The notes beneath the pieces were generated by a model, which saw nothing but the letters and a program-made list of their open reading frames with translations, ran no database searches and was not told where the DNA came from. DNA of 21,795 nucleotides from UBA2883 sp050873965 (GTDB taxonomy: Bacteria; Cyanobacteriota; Vampirovibrionia; Gastranaerophilales; Gastranaerophilaceae), in the NCBI GenBank assembly GCA_050873965.1, contig JBNMJS010000023.1, forward strand, positions 1 through 21,795, given 5' to 3'. Made by a program: the position numbers and the translations under genes. Below are positions 7,831 to 14,556 of this stretch, piece after piece. Position 1 is the stretch's first letter. Every line of letters starts with the position of its first letter.

Positions 7831-7888
7831 GATGATTTTTACATTTATTTACAAGAAAATTCTTTACACTAATATATTACTCTTTACA
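7825..7888. promoter_or_regulatory. Array of TTTACA boxes between divergent promoters
   Basis: TTTACA occurs on the plus strand at 7838-7843, 7848-7853, 7863-7868 and 7883-7888, and inverted (TGTAAA) at 7825-7830. Start-to-start steps of the four forward boxes are 10, 15 and 20 bp. Two are part of a longer TCTTTACAC repeat (7861-7869, 7881-7889) exactly 20 bp apart. The array lies between the -35 boxes of the regulator and of the PurN-like gene, a natural operator position. The regulator's four winged helices make it the obvious candidate to bind. Confidence 0.4.
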
Positions 7889-7892
7889 CAAA

Positions 7893-7921
7893 TTGATTTT
7901 ATTCGTACGATGCTCTATTAT
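7893..7921 (+). promoter_or_regulatory. Promoter of the PurN-like gene
   Basis: TTGATT (7893-7898), 17-bp spacer, TATTAT (7916-7921). Transcription would begin near 7928, inside a long dyad, giving a leader of about 43 nt. Confidence 0.55.
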
Positions 7922-7954
7922 TGATATATGACGTTAAAATGTCATATTATCAAT
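7920..7954. promoter_or_regulatory. Long dyad overlapping -10 box and transcript start
   Basis: ATTGATATATGAC (7920-7932) is matched by the reverse complement GTCATATTATCAAT (7941-7954) with one extra base and an 8-base centre GTTAAAAT. It begins in the -10 box and ends six bases before the Shine-Dalgarno GGAG (7960-7963). It could be an operator or, if only partly transcribed, a weak leader hairpin. The position favours an operator. Confidence 0.45.
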
Positions 7955-7970
7955 ATATTGGAGCAATCAA

Positions 7971-8498
7971 ATGAAAAAAATTTGCATACTAACGGATAGA
8001 GTCGATTTAACAAAAGTTTTATTAAACCGTTTCAAAGATGCTGATATAACAATCTTTTCAGACGAAATAGAAGAACTCAAAACAGATTTTGACCTATCTA
8101 TTGTAATTGACTACAAATACAACATTCCAAAAGAATTGTTCAAATCAAAAGTAATAAAAGTTCACCCATCATTGCTACCTGCATTCAAAAATGATACAGC
8201 AATAAAAGATGCATACCTTGCAGGTGTAAAAGTGACTGGTGTAACTATCTGTGAATTAAACAATGACAACTCTTTTAGCAGAATAATTACACAATATCCA
8301 ATACTTATTGATAATTATACACACTATGACCAACTAGAAGAACAAGTTAACGAACTTGAAGCAAAACTATTGCCACCAGTAGTTAAATCTATTCTAGAAG
8401 ATAAAATATTTGATATTGTAGATTTCTTAAATGATACACCAGAACATAATTGTGGTGGTTGTGGTGGAAGTTGTGGTAATTGCAAAGGTTGCCACTAA
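7971..8498 (+). CDS. PurN-like formyltransferase-fold protein with cysteine-rich tail
   Basis: 175 residues, ATG with GGAG seven bases upstream. Residues about 40-145 follow the formyltransferase fold: KVIKVHPSLLPAF (60-72), AYLAGVKVTGVTI, IITQYPIL and a helix LEEQVNELEAKLLPPVV as in PurN. But the N-terminal half is short, the catalytic Asn of N-x-H is Lys63 (His65 is kept), and the usual D-x-G-G segment is replaced by NNDNSFSRI. Canonical GAR transformylase activity is therefore doubtful. The C-terminus ends HNCGGCGGSCGNCKGCH with cysteines at 161, 164, 168, 171 and 174 and a final His, a likely metal or iron-sulfur ligand set. Divergent from the four-winged-helix regulator, and 75 bp ahead of deoC. 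Fold assignment is good, function unknown. Confidence 0.8.
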   Translation: MKKICILTDRVDLTKVLLNRFKDADITIFSDEIEELKTDFDLSIVIDYKYNIPKELFKSKVIKVHPSLLPAFKNDTAIKDAYLAGVKVTGVTICELNNDNSFSRIITQYPILIDNYTHYDQLEEQVNELEAKLLPPVVKSILEDKIFDIVDFLNDTPEHNCGGCGGSCGNCKGCH

Positions 8499-8503
8499 AA
8501 TAT

Positions 8504-8533
8504 TTGACACACACAAGCATTACAAAATTAAAT
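8504..8533 (+). promoter_or_regulatory. Possible promoter ahead of deoC
   Basis: A consensus TTGACA (8504-8509) just after the stop of the PurN-like gene, 18 bp, then a weak TTAAAT (8528-8533). It could give deoC-ychF its own transcript; the -10 is poor. Confidence 0.3.
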
Positions 8534-8573
8534 AATAATGTTTATGCTAAAATTAAAGAAAAGAGGGAAAATC

Positions 8574-9230
8574 ATGGGAATTAATGAATATATTGAACAT
8601 ACACTACTAAAACAAGATGCTAAAAAAGAAGATTTTGAAAAACTTTATCAAGAAGCAATTGATTACAAATTTTTCGGTGTATGTGTTAACCCAGCATACG
8701 TAAAAGATGCACACGAACATCTTAAAAACACAGACGTAAAAATTGTTACAGTTATTGGTTTCCCTCTAGGTGCAACAACAACAGCAACAAAAGTTTTTGA
8801 AGCAAAAGAAGCAATCGCAAATGGTGCTGATGAAATTGATATGGTTATCAATGTTTCTAAACTTAAAGACAAAGATTATGAATACGTAGTTAATGACATC
8901 AAGCAAGTTAAACTTGCAAGTCCAAACAACAATCTAAAAGTAATTATTGAAACAGACTTGTTAACAAAAGACGAAATTAAAAAAGCTTGCGAACTATGTA
9001 TTGAGGCAAAAGCAGACTTAGTAAAAACATCTACAGGTTTTGTAAAAGGTGGTGTTGGTGCTAAAGTCGAAGATGTAAAACTTATGAGTGATACAGTAAA
9101 ACCACACGGATTAAAAGTTAAAGCATCTGGTGGTATCAAAAATTACGAAAAAGCTATTGCACTAGTAAAAGCAGGTGCTGACAGACTGGGAGCAAGTGCT
9201 GGTGTTGCAATAGTATCAGAAGAAAAATAA
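8574..9230 (+). CDS. deoC: Deoxyribose-phosphate aldolase
   Basis: 218 residues from the ATG at 8574, chosen because GAGGG sits six bases upstream and the product then begins MGINEYIEHTLL as in the family; an upstream in-frame ATG (8538) has no ribosome site. It splits 2-deoxyribose-5-phosphate into glyceraldehyde-3-phosphate and acetaldehyde in deoxynucleoside catabolism, in the cytoplasm. Catalytic features: DEIDMVIN (Asp89), Schiff-base Lys151 in LVKTSTGF, and the proton-relay Lys183 in VKASGGI. The C-terminal GADRLGASAG phosphate loop is intact. Followed 15 bases later by ychF, so probably co-transcribed. No other deo genes in view. Confidence 0.96.
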   Translation: MGINEYIEHTLLKQDAKKEDFEKLYQEAIDYKFFGVCVNPAYVKDAHEHLKNTDVKIVTVIGFPLGATTTATKVFEAKEAIANGADEIDMVINVSKLKDKDYEYVVNDIKQVKLASPNNNLKVIIETDLLTKDEIKKACELCIEAKADLVKTSTGFVKGGVGAKVEDVKLMSDTVKPHGLKVKASGGIKNYEKAIALVKAGADRLGASAGVAIVSEEK

Positions 9231-9245
9231 GAAATGAGGTTATAA

Positions 9246-10343
9246 ATGTTAAGAGCAGGTATCGTAGGATTACCAAACGTTGGAAAATCAACATTGTTCA
9301 ATGCTTTGACTTCATCAATGAATGCTCAAAGTGCGAACTATCCATTCTGTACAATCGAACCAAATGTTGGCGTTGTTACAGTTCCAGACGAAAGATTAGA
9401 AATTTTAGCAAAACTTTGTAAAACAAACCAAATTATACCAACAGCAATTGAATTCGTTGATATTGCAGGTTTAGTTAAGGGTGCAAGTAAAGGTGAAGGA
9501 CTTGGAAACCAATTTTTACACAACATTAGAGAAGTTGATGCAATTATCCAAGTTGTAAGATGTTTTGATGACGAAAACACAGTTCACGTCGCCGGTAAAG
9601 TTGATCCTATTAGTGATATTGAAGTAATCAACACAGAACTTATACTTGCAGACTTAGCATCTATTGAAAAAAGACAAGCGAGAATTTTGAAACAAGTAAA
9701 ATCAGGCGACAAAGCAGCCGTTCTAGAAGATGGTGTTTTAAAGAAACTTACTGAATTACTTTCAGAAGGTTCTTTCATCAATCCTGAAAACTACTTCAAC
9801 GAAGATGAACTAGAAGTAATTAAAATGATGAACTTAATGTCAGTTAAACCTGTTATCTATTGTGCAAACGTATCAGAAACAGATTTGAAAGACGGAAACA
9901 ACTATACAAAACTTGTTGGTGAATATGCATCAAAACATAATGCACAAATGGTTATCATTTCTGCAAAGATTGAAGAAGAACTTGTTGCACTTGGCAAAGA
10001 TGAAGCAAAAGAATATTTAGCAGATTTAGGTGTTGAAGATAGTGGTATCGACAAAATGATTAAATCAGTATATAGCCTATTAAAACTTTTAACATTCATC
10101 ACTGCTGGAGAAAAAGAAGTTCGTGCTTGGACGGTTAAAGAAGGTACAAAAGCACCTCAAGCAGCAGGTGTAATCCACACAGATTTTGAAAAAGGATTCA
10201 TCAGAGCAGAAATCACACCATACAAAGACTTCGCAGAACTTGGCTCTTATGCAGCCTGCAAAGAAAAAGGTGTAACTAGATTAGAAGGTAAAGAATATGT
10301 GGTTCAAGACGGTGACCTTGTTCACTTTAGATTTGCTACATAA
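9246..10343 (+). CDS. ychF: Redox-responsive ribosome-associated ATPase YchF/OLA1
   Basis: 365 residues, near the family's 363. An Obg-family P-loop protein that prefers ATP and binds ribosomes. Residues 8-16 give the P-loop GLPNVGKST; the family signature NYPFCTIEPNVG follows, then DIAGLVKGASKGEGLGNQFL (switch II), and NVSE in place of the GTP-specifying NKxD, explaining ATP use. A TGS domain occupies the C-terminal 90 residues (TFITAGEKEVRAWTV... through DGDLVHFRF). ATG with GAGG six bases upstream; a strong terminator follows. Confidence 0.97.
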   Translation: MLRAGIVGLPNVGKSTLFNALTSSMNAQSANYPFCTIEPNVGVVTVPDERLEILAKLCKTNQIIPTAIEFVDIAGLVKGASKGEGLGNQFLHNIREVDAIIQVVRCFDDENTVHVAGKVDPISDIEVINTELILADLASIEKRQARILKQVKSGDKAAVLEDGVLKKLTELLSEGSFINPENYFNEDELEVIKMMNLMSVKPVIYCANVSETDLKDGNNYTKLVGEYASKHNAQMVIISAKIEEELVALGKDEAKEYLADLGVEDSGIDKMIKSVYSLLKLLTFITAGEKEVRAWTVKEGTKAPQAAGVIHTDFEKGFIRAEITPYKDFAELGSYAACKEKGVTRLEGKEYVVQDGDLVHFRFAT

Positions 10344-10360
10344 TTCAAAATCACAGATTA

Positions 10361-10403
10361 AAAAAATAGTCGGTTGTATTTATTAATATGACCGACTATT
10401 TTT
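10361..10403 (+). terminator. Intrinsic terminator after ychF, bidirectional
   Basis: AAATAGTCGGT paired with ACCGACTATTT over a 16-base loop, followed by a T-run. The opposite strand also ends in T, so it can serve the convergent gene whose stop is at 10438. Confidence 0.85.
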
Positions 10404-10437
10404 ATTATATATTTTATTAAATCTTTATTATTAAAAC

Positions 10438-10863
10438 CTATCTATATCTATAACTACCAACTTTACTACCACTCTTGTTATAATGTGTTACACCAGTCGA
10501 TGTTCTTCTATAAGAGCCTGTTTTTTGACCATATTTGTTATAATGAGTTGTTACACCTGATGAATTTGTTCTATATGAACCTGTCTTTGTTCCATATTTG
10601 TCATAAGTGTTATACCCACTTGATGTTTTTCTTGCAGTACCGGTTTTTGTACCGTATTTATCATAAGTAGTATAACCACTAGATGTTTTTCGAATAGTAC
10701 CAGTTTTTGTACCATATCGGTCGTAAGATGTTGTCGTTGAACCATTAGTTCTATAAGAACCAACTTTTTGACCATACTTGTTGTATGAAGTCGTTGAAGA
10801 ATACGCAAATGCCAAACTTGATGACACAACCAATACAAATAATGATAATAATATTTTTTTCAT
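10438..10863 (-). CDS. Exported tandem-repeat protein of unknown function
   Basis: 141 residues. Residues 1-20 are a clear signal peptide (charged MKK, hydrophobic core, AFA cleavage before Tyr21). The rest consists of about six repeats of 20-21 residues built on Y-D/N-K-Y-G-x-K-x-G-S/T-x-R-x-(T/N)-S-S-G-x-T-T, the last shortened. The repeat is basic and rich in Gly/Ser/Thr/Tyr with no cysteines, expected to form beta-hairpins like other YD/G-type surface repeats. No enzyme motif. The start is set by GAGG six bases upstream. The promoter appears to be an extended -10 (TGATATAAT) whose TATAAT lies at 10885-10880, overlapping an inverted repeat. Gene stands alone between a shared terminator and a plus-strand gene. 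Confidence 0.85.
   Translation of the reverse strand: MKKILLSLFVLVVSSSLAFAYSSTTSYNKYGQKVGSYRTNGSTTTSYDRYGTKTGTIRKTSSGYTTYDKYGTKTGTARKTSSGYNTYDKYGTKTGSYRTNSSGVTTHYNKYGQKTGSYRRTSTGVTHYNKSGSKVGSYRYR
10441..10794 (-). repeat. Tandem 60-63-bp coding repeats
   Basis: About six in-frame units of 20-21 codons. The two central units (TKTGTxRKTSSGY) are nearly identical, so unit number may vary by slippage or recombination. Confidence 0.75.
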
Positions 10864-10884
10864 AATTCACCTCACGTGAATTAT
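10862..10884 (-). promoter_or_regulatory. Perfect 9-bp inverted repeat over -10 box, ribosome site and start codon
   Basis: ATAATTCAC (10862-10870), centre CTCAC, GTGAATTAT (10876-10884). On the minus strand it runs from the -10 TATAAT through the ribosome site GAGG to the AT of the start codon. If transcription begins near 10873, the element acts as DNA (operator); if an upstream promoter is used, the RNA would form a hairpin burying the ribosome site. Confidence 0.4.
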
Positions 10885-11002
10885 ATCACTTTTTTCATAA
10901 AACGATAAGTAAAATGTAAAATTATATTCATAAAACTAAATAAACTAGCAAAAAATATTTTTAGATTTTTTCAATAAACAGGATAATTTTTAAGGAGAAA
11001 AT

Positions 11003-11461
11003 ATGAATACAATCATCAGTACAAACAGAAGTGTACAAAATTTTAACGGTAAACTTAACTTAAAAGGTAGCACTCCAAGTTATTTGAGAGATGTTGTTGA
11101 CTACAAAAATTATGTAGCACACAATAAAAAGAAAGACTCTCCTGAACTTCAAAAAGATTTAAAACAATTCTACAACACTTTAAAATTTATCAAAAATAAT
11201 AAAGAAGAAAAAGAATTAGAAGTACGTGCATTATGTAAAGGATTGCCAAGTATCACACCACTAAATTGGGAAGTAGGTTATGGCGATTTCCATAAAACAA
11301 GAAAATATCAAGGGAAATGTGATCCAATAAAAAACACCATAAAATATGTTATAGAAATCGGCAAACAAGCATTTGGTGAAAAGAAATTAAACAAACCAAT
11401 TAGTGACTTAGAAAAACATAGAATTTCACAAGAAATTGTTGATATTGCAGAAAAGAAATAA
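11003..11461 (+). CDS. Hypothetical lineage-type protein with N-terminal NFNGK motif
   Basis: 152 residues, ATG with AAGGAG six bases upstream and a strong terminator five bases after the stop, so certainly a gene unit. No signal peptide, membrane segment or recognised domain. The first 22 residues (NFNGK at 13-17, LKG at 20-22) recall the NFKG start of the 14557 product. The body is Lys/Glu-rich, probably helical (residues 28-75 and 105-150), with one aromatic/Gly segment between. Function unknown. Confidence 0.8.
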   Translation: MNTIISTNRSVQNFNGKLNLKGSTPSYLRDVVDYKNYVAHNKKKDSPELQKDLKQFYNTLKFIKNNKEEKELEVRALCKGLPSITPLNWEVGYGDFHKTRKYQGKCDPIKNTIKYVIEIGKQAFGEKKLNKPISDLEKHRISQEIVDIAEKK

Positions 11462-11465
11462 TCAT

Positions 11466-11498
11466 AAAAAAGAGGAACTAAATTAGTTCCTCTTTTTT
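11466..11498 (+). terminator. Strong intrinsic terminator
   Basis: AAAAAAGAGGAACTAA (11466-11481) is perfectly complementary to TTAGTTCCTCTTTTTT (11483-11498), ending in six T. Symmetric, so it can stop transcription from both sides. Confidence 0.9.
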
Positions 11499-11600
11499 AT
11501 CCAAGCCCCAAATCCATAATTTTACTTTTAATTGAATTATTCTTAATTAAATTTATTAAAGATACATTTTTTGATAAACAAATTTAAGTTAAATCAAAAC

Positions 11601-12755
11601 TTATTTTCTAGTCAATGCTGAACCAACAATATTACGATATATATCATACTGCCTATGATATTCATTTTCTGCAGCATCACCGACTTTAAAAGCTTCTTGT
11701 TCTAACAAATTGTTACGATAGCCCTCATAACCTTTCTTTTTGTCTTTTTTATAACTTTTCATCGCATCATAATATTTATCAGCAGCTTTTTGTTTATTCT
11801 TTGATAATTGAATTGGTTTACCATTCAAAGAAGTTTTATTTATTGATTCTTGAATTTTTTTGTTGCTAGCACCCATTTTTTTCATAAGATTTTGAGTTAA
11901 TTTAATTACAAACAATTCATTTTGTTTGCAATGTTTCAATTCATGATTTAAAACATTAACCAAGCTAGGATTATCATACAATTTTCGTTCTTCAATAAAT
12001 ACTTTATCTAATTTCGCAGCACCATCAACATTTGGAGGCAACTTTTTCACAAATTTAATTTTTGGTTTACTAGTTTTAAAATTATTAGATTTAATTACAT
12101 CAGGCAAAATTGCATTGAAGAAATCTTTACCTTTCAAATTAAATTTATACAAATATGGTAATCTGTTTAATTTATATTTTTCTGAACCAGTCAAACAATT
12201 ACTATCAATTTTTCCATCAACAATTGTTCCATCAGCACTTGATGTACAACCTAATTCTACATAGTTTGCATCTTTGCCGACGCCATATAATTCAATATGA
12301 TTATATTTCTTTATATCACCTTGTATTTCTGTGGTATCTTTAAACCTATTATAATTACCATAAGGTACCATTTCAAAATTCTCAGTTTTTTGTAAATTTT
12401 TACCATTATAATAATTTCTATTTACAGTAACATAATCATTTAAATTATACTCACCGACCATTTTTGACGTCGTTTTAGAATCTTTATCATACGTCGTTCT
12501 TACTCTTTTGATTAAATTTCCATCTTCATCTTTATAAGAAACAATTTTAGTTGATTTTTTACCAAAATCACTCTCTACACAAACTGTATCAACAGTTTTT
12601 GCACCATTTTTAATATTCTTCAAATCATAAAAGGGAACAGCAACACCTTTTTTAGAAGAAACTAACCTTGCACCACCTTTATTAAATTCAGGTAATTTCT
12701 TTTCTACAACGCCAATTTTAGAACTAAATGTTCTTATTGCTGAATTAATATTCAT
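11601..12755 (-). CDS. Putative zinc metalloprotease with HELKH motif, lineage-type N-terminus
   Basis: 384 residues; ATG with AAGG eight bases upstream. No signal peptide and no membrane segment. Residues 1-30 begin MNINSAIRTF, like MQINSV in the 14557 product. Residues about 55-170 are Tyr/Asn/Thr/Lys-rich with repeated beta-strand-like segments (VRTTYDKDSKTT, TVNRNYYNGKN). A zincin motif lies at 271-275 (LNHELKHCKQ; HExxH), preceded by a hydrophobic strand and VFIEE, with a possible third ligand Glu in LLEQEAF (352 or 354), 77-79 residues downstream, followed by a helix (GDAAENEYHRQYDIY). That arrangement fits gluzincin-type small proteases. Substrate and secretion route unknown. Protease assignment is inferred from motif and context only. 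Confidence 0.75.
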   Translation of the reverse strand: MNINSAIRTFSSKIGVVEKKLPEFNKGGARLVSSKKGVAVPFYDLKNIKNGAKTVDTVCVESDFGKKSTKIVSYKDEDGNLIKRVRTTYDKDSKTTSKMVGEYNLNDYVTVNRNYYNGKNLQKTENFEMVPYGNYNRFKDTTEIQGDIKKYNHIELYGVGKDANYVELGCTSSADGTIVDGKIDSNCLTGSEKYKLNRLPYLYKFNLKGKDFFNAILPDVIKSNNFKTSKPKIKFVKKLPPNVDGAAKLDKVFIEERKLYDNPSLVNVLNHELKHCKQNELFVIKLTQNLMKKMGASNKKIQESINKTSLNGKPIQLSKNKQKAADKYYDAMKSYKKDKKKGYEGYRNNLLEQEAFKVGDAAENEYHRQYDIYRNIVGSALTRK

Positions 12756-12887
12756 AAATATAACCTTTTGTAATTACACACCTATAATTTACATAAGTAT
12801 ATTTATTTTCAATAATTGATTAAAAACACTAATTACTTAACATTATATTTACAATAACAGAAAGAAAAACACGAAATTTTAAACAAT

Positions 12888-12920
12888 AAAAAAGACGATA
12901 ATTAAATTATCGTCTTTTTT
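12888..12920 (-). terminator. Terminator downstream of tRNA-Ile, bidirectional
   Basis: AAAAAAGACGATAATT (12888-12903) and AATTATCGTCTTTTTT (12905-12920) are perfect complements. It lies four bases beyond the tRNA 3' end in its direction of transcription. Confidence 0.88.
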
Positions 12921-12923
12921 ATA

Positions 12924-12997
<74 letters not shown>

Positions 12998-13051
12998 TCA
13001 CGGTCTATCGAAATTCTCGGCTATTTATTCCAAATTCTCTCGACATCATCT

Positions 13052-13080
13052 AATCTAACATAGACAATTTTTAAAATCAA
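13052..13080 (-). promoter_or_regulatory. Promoter of tRNA-Ile
   Basis: On the minus strand TTGATT (13080-13075), 17 bp, TAGATT (13057-13052) with a TG two bases before it (extended -10). Gives a leader of about 45-50 nt before the mature tRNA. Confidence 0.5.
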
Positions 13081-13091
13081 GTTCTTTGTAC

Positions 13092-13097
13092 TATAAT
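13092..13097 (+). promoter_or_regulatory. Consensus -10 box for hydF
   Basis: TATAAT about 38 bases before the hydF ATG. No convincing -35 at 17 bp. It is back to back with the tRNA promoter. Confidence 0.3.
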
Positions 13098-13134
13098 TTT
13101 TATAAAATTTATTATTACATTGGAGTCAAATCGT

Positions 13135-14325
13135 ATGAAAGCCTTGAAATCACTAAGATTACACATATCTTTTTTCGGTAGAACAAATGTCGGAAAATCT
13201 TCACTATTAAACGCAATTACTAACCAACAAGTATCTATCGTATCTGACACAAAAGGTACAACAACCGATGTTGTAGAAAAATCATGCGAATTATTCCCAA
13301 TCGGGGCAGTAACTTTTCTTGATACAGCCGGAATTGATGACTCAACGAACCTATCAGAATTAAGAATAGAAAAAACTATGAAAGTTCTAAATAGAACAGA
13401 TATAGCAGTTCTTATTACAACGTCTCAAGGTTTTTCAGATTATGAAACAAATCTAATCAACAAATTTAACGAATTAGAAATTCCTTATATTGTCATTATT
13501 AATAAATCTGATATTGAAAAAATTTCTGAACAAAAATTAGAAGAAATCAAAAATTACACCAAAAATATTTACAAAATGTCAGCAACAAATGACAAAAACA
13601 TAACAGACAACTTTGTTTCAGCATTAGTAAAAATTGTACCAGATGAATTTGTTAATCCACCATCTATTCTTGGTGACAAAGTCGAAAAATCTGACGTGGT
13701 AATCCTTGTAACGCCAATTGATAAAGAAGCACCAAAAGGAAGATTAATATTACCGGAAGTTCAAACAATTCGAGATTTGTTAGACAATGATTGTATCTCA
13801 GTAGTTGTTCAACAAAACAATTTAGAGCATGCCATCAATCTCTTAAAAACAAAACCAAAACTTGTTGTAACAGATTCACAAGCCTTTAAAGAAGTTAATT
13901 CTATAGTACCTAATGATATTGATTTAACATCTTTTTCTATTCTTTTTGCTAGATTAAAAGGTGATTTACACACTTTTATAAATGGTGCAAATAAAATAAG
14001 TTCACTAAAACCACATGACAAAGTACTTATTCTTGAAAGTTGTTCTCATCATGCCATTGATGATGACATTGCAAGAGTAAAAATTCCAAAATTATTAACA
14101 AAAAAACTAGGATTTGAACTAAATTTTGAATACAAATCAGGGCATGACTTTCCTAATATTACCCCATATAAATTAATAATACATTGTGGAGCATGCATGA
14201 CAAATAGAAAAGAAGTGCTTTCTAGAATACTAATTGCAAACAAACACAATGTACCTATCACAAACTACGGTATAGTTATATCCTACTGTTTAGGCATTCT
14301 TGATAGAGCAACTGCAATATTTTAA
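13135..14325 (+). CDS. hydF: [FeFe]-hydrogenase maturation GTPase HydF
   Basis: 396 residues from the ATG at 13135, preferred because GGAG lies nine bases upstream; a TTG at 13120 would overlap that ribosome site. HydF is the cytoplasmic scaffold on which HydE and HydG assemble the 2Fe subcluster for hydrogenase. Residues 15-23 give the P-loop GRTNVGKSS, 63-66 DTAG, 123-126 NKSD. A dimerisation domain follows (about 185-290), then the cluster domain with Cys303-x-His305 and His350-Cys351-x-x-Cys354, the family iron-sulfur ligands. The C-terminus ITNYGIVISYCLGILDRA is typical. No hydE, hydG or hydA in the window, so the rest of the pathway must be elsewhere. Presence implies an anaerobic, hydrogen-metabolising host. 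Confidence 0.95.
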   Translation: MKALKSLRLHISFFGRTNVGKSSLLNAITNQQVSIVSDTKGTTTDVVEKSCELFPIGAVTFLDTAGIDDSTNLSELRIEKTMKVLNRTDIAVLITTSQGFSDYETNLINKFNELEIPYIVIINKSDIEKISEQKLEEIKNYTKNIYKMSATNDKNITDNFVSALVKIVPDEFVNPPSILGDKVEKSDVVILVTPIDKEAPKGRLILPEVQTIRDLLDNDCISVVVQQNNLEHAINLLKTKPKLVVTDSQAFKEVNSIVPNDIDLTSFSILFARLKGDLHTFINGANKISSLKPHDKVLILESCSHHAIDDDIARVKIPKLLTKKLGFELNFEYKSGHDFPNITPYKLIIHCGACMTNRKEVLSRILIANKHNVPITNYGIVISYCLGILDRATAIF

Positions 14326-14349
14326 TATGAATAATTGTAAACTTAACAC

Positions 14350-14378
14350 TTGTAGAACATCAAAAAATAGTATATAAT
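14350..14378 (+). promoter_or_regulatory. Promoter of the 14557 gene
   Basis: TTGTAG (14350-14355), 17-bp spacer, consensus TATAAT (14373-14378). Transcription start near 14385, leaving a leader of about 170 nt. Confidence 0.6.
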
Positions 14379-14384
14379 AAGCCT

Positions 14385-14556
14385 ACGTGTTCAATCAAAA
14401 AACCGAATAGGGGTGTGATTTAAATTTATATTTTTGTAAAGATACAAAAGTTTTTTGTTACAAAGTGGCAATTTTTATTTTTGTAGAGACTTTTTTAAAG
14501 AGTACAGGTGTATAGTTAGGTAATATAATATTATAATTTAATGGAAGGTATTCATT
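14385..14556 (+). other. Long 5' leader with direct repeat and weak hairpin
   Basis: Two copies of TATTTTTGTARAGA (14429-14442 and 14476-14489, 13 of 14 identical). The first forms part of a small hairpin TTTTGTA-AAGA-TACAAAA (14432-14449) followed by T6 (14451-14456), terminator-like but with a single G-C pair. I recognise no known riboswitch. The ribosome site GGAAGG is at 14543-14548. Confidence 0.4.

Noticed and set aside
13120..13134. Upstream TTG start for hydF
   Set aside because: It overlaps the GGAG ribosome site serving the ATG at 13135, and the extra residues are not part of the family.
14385..14556. Known riboswitch in the leader of the 14557 gene
   Set aside because: No conserved core of c-di-GMP, TPP, cobalamin, FMN or other common riboswitches could be recognised by eye.
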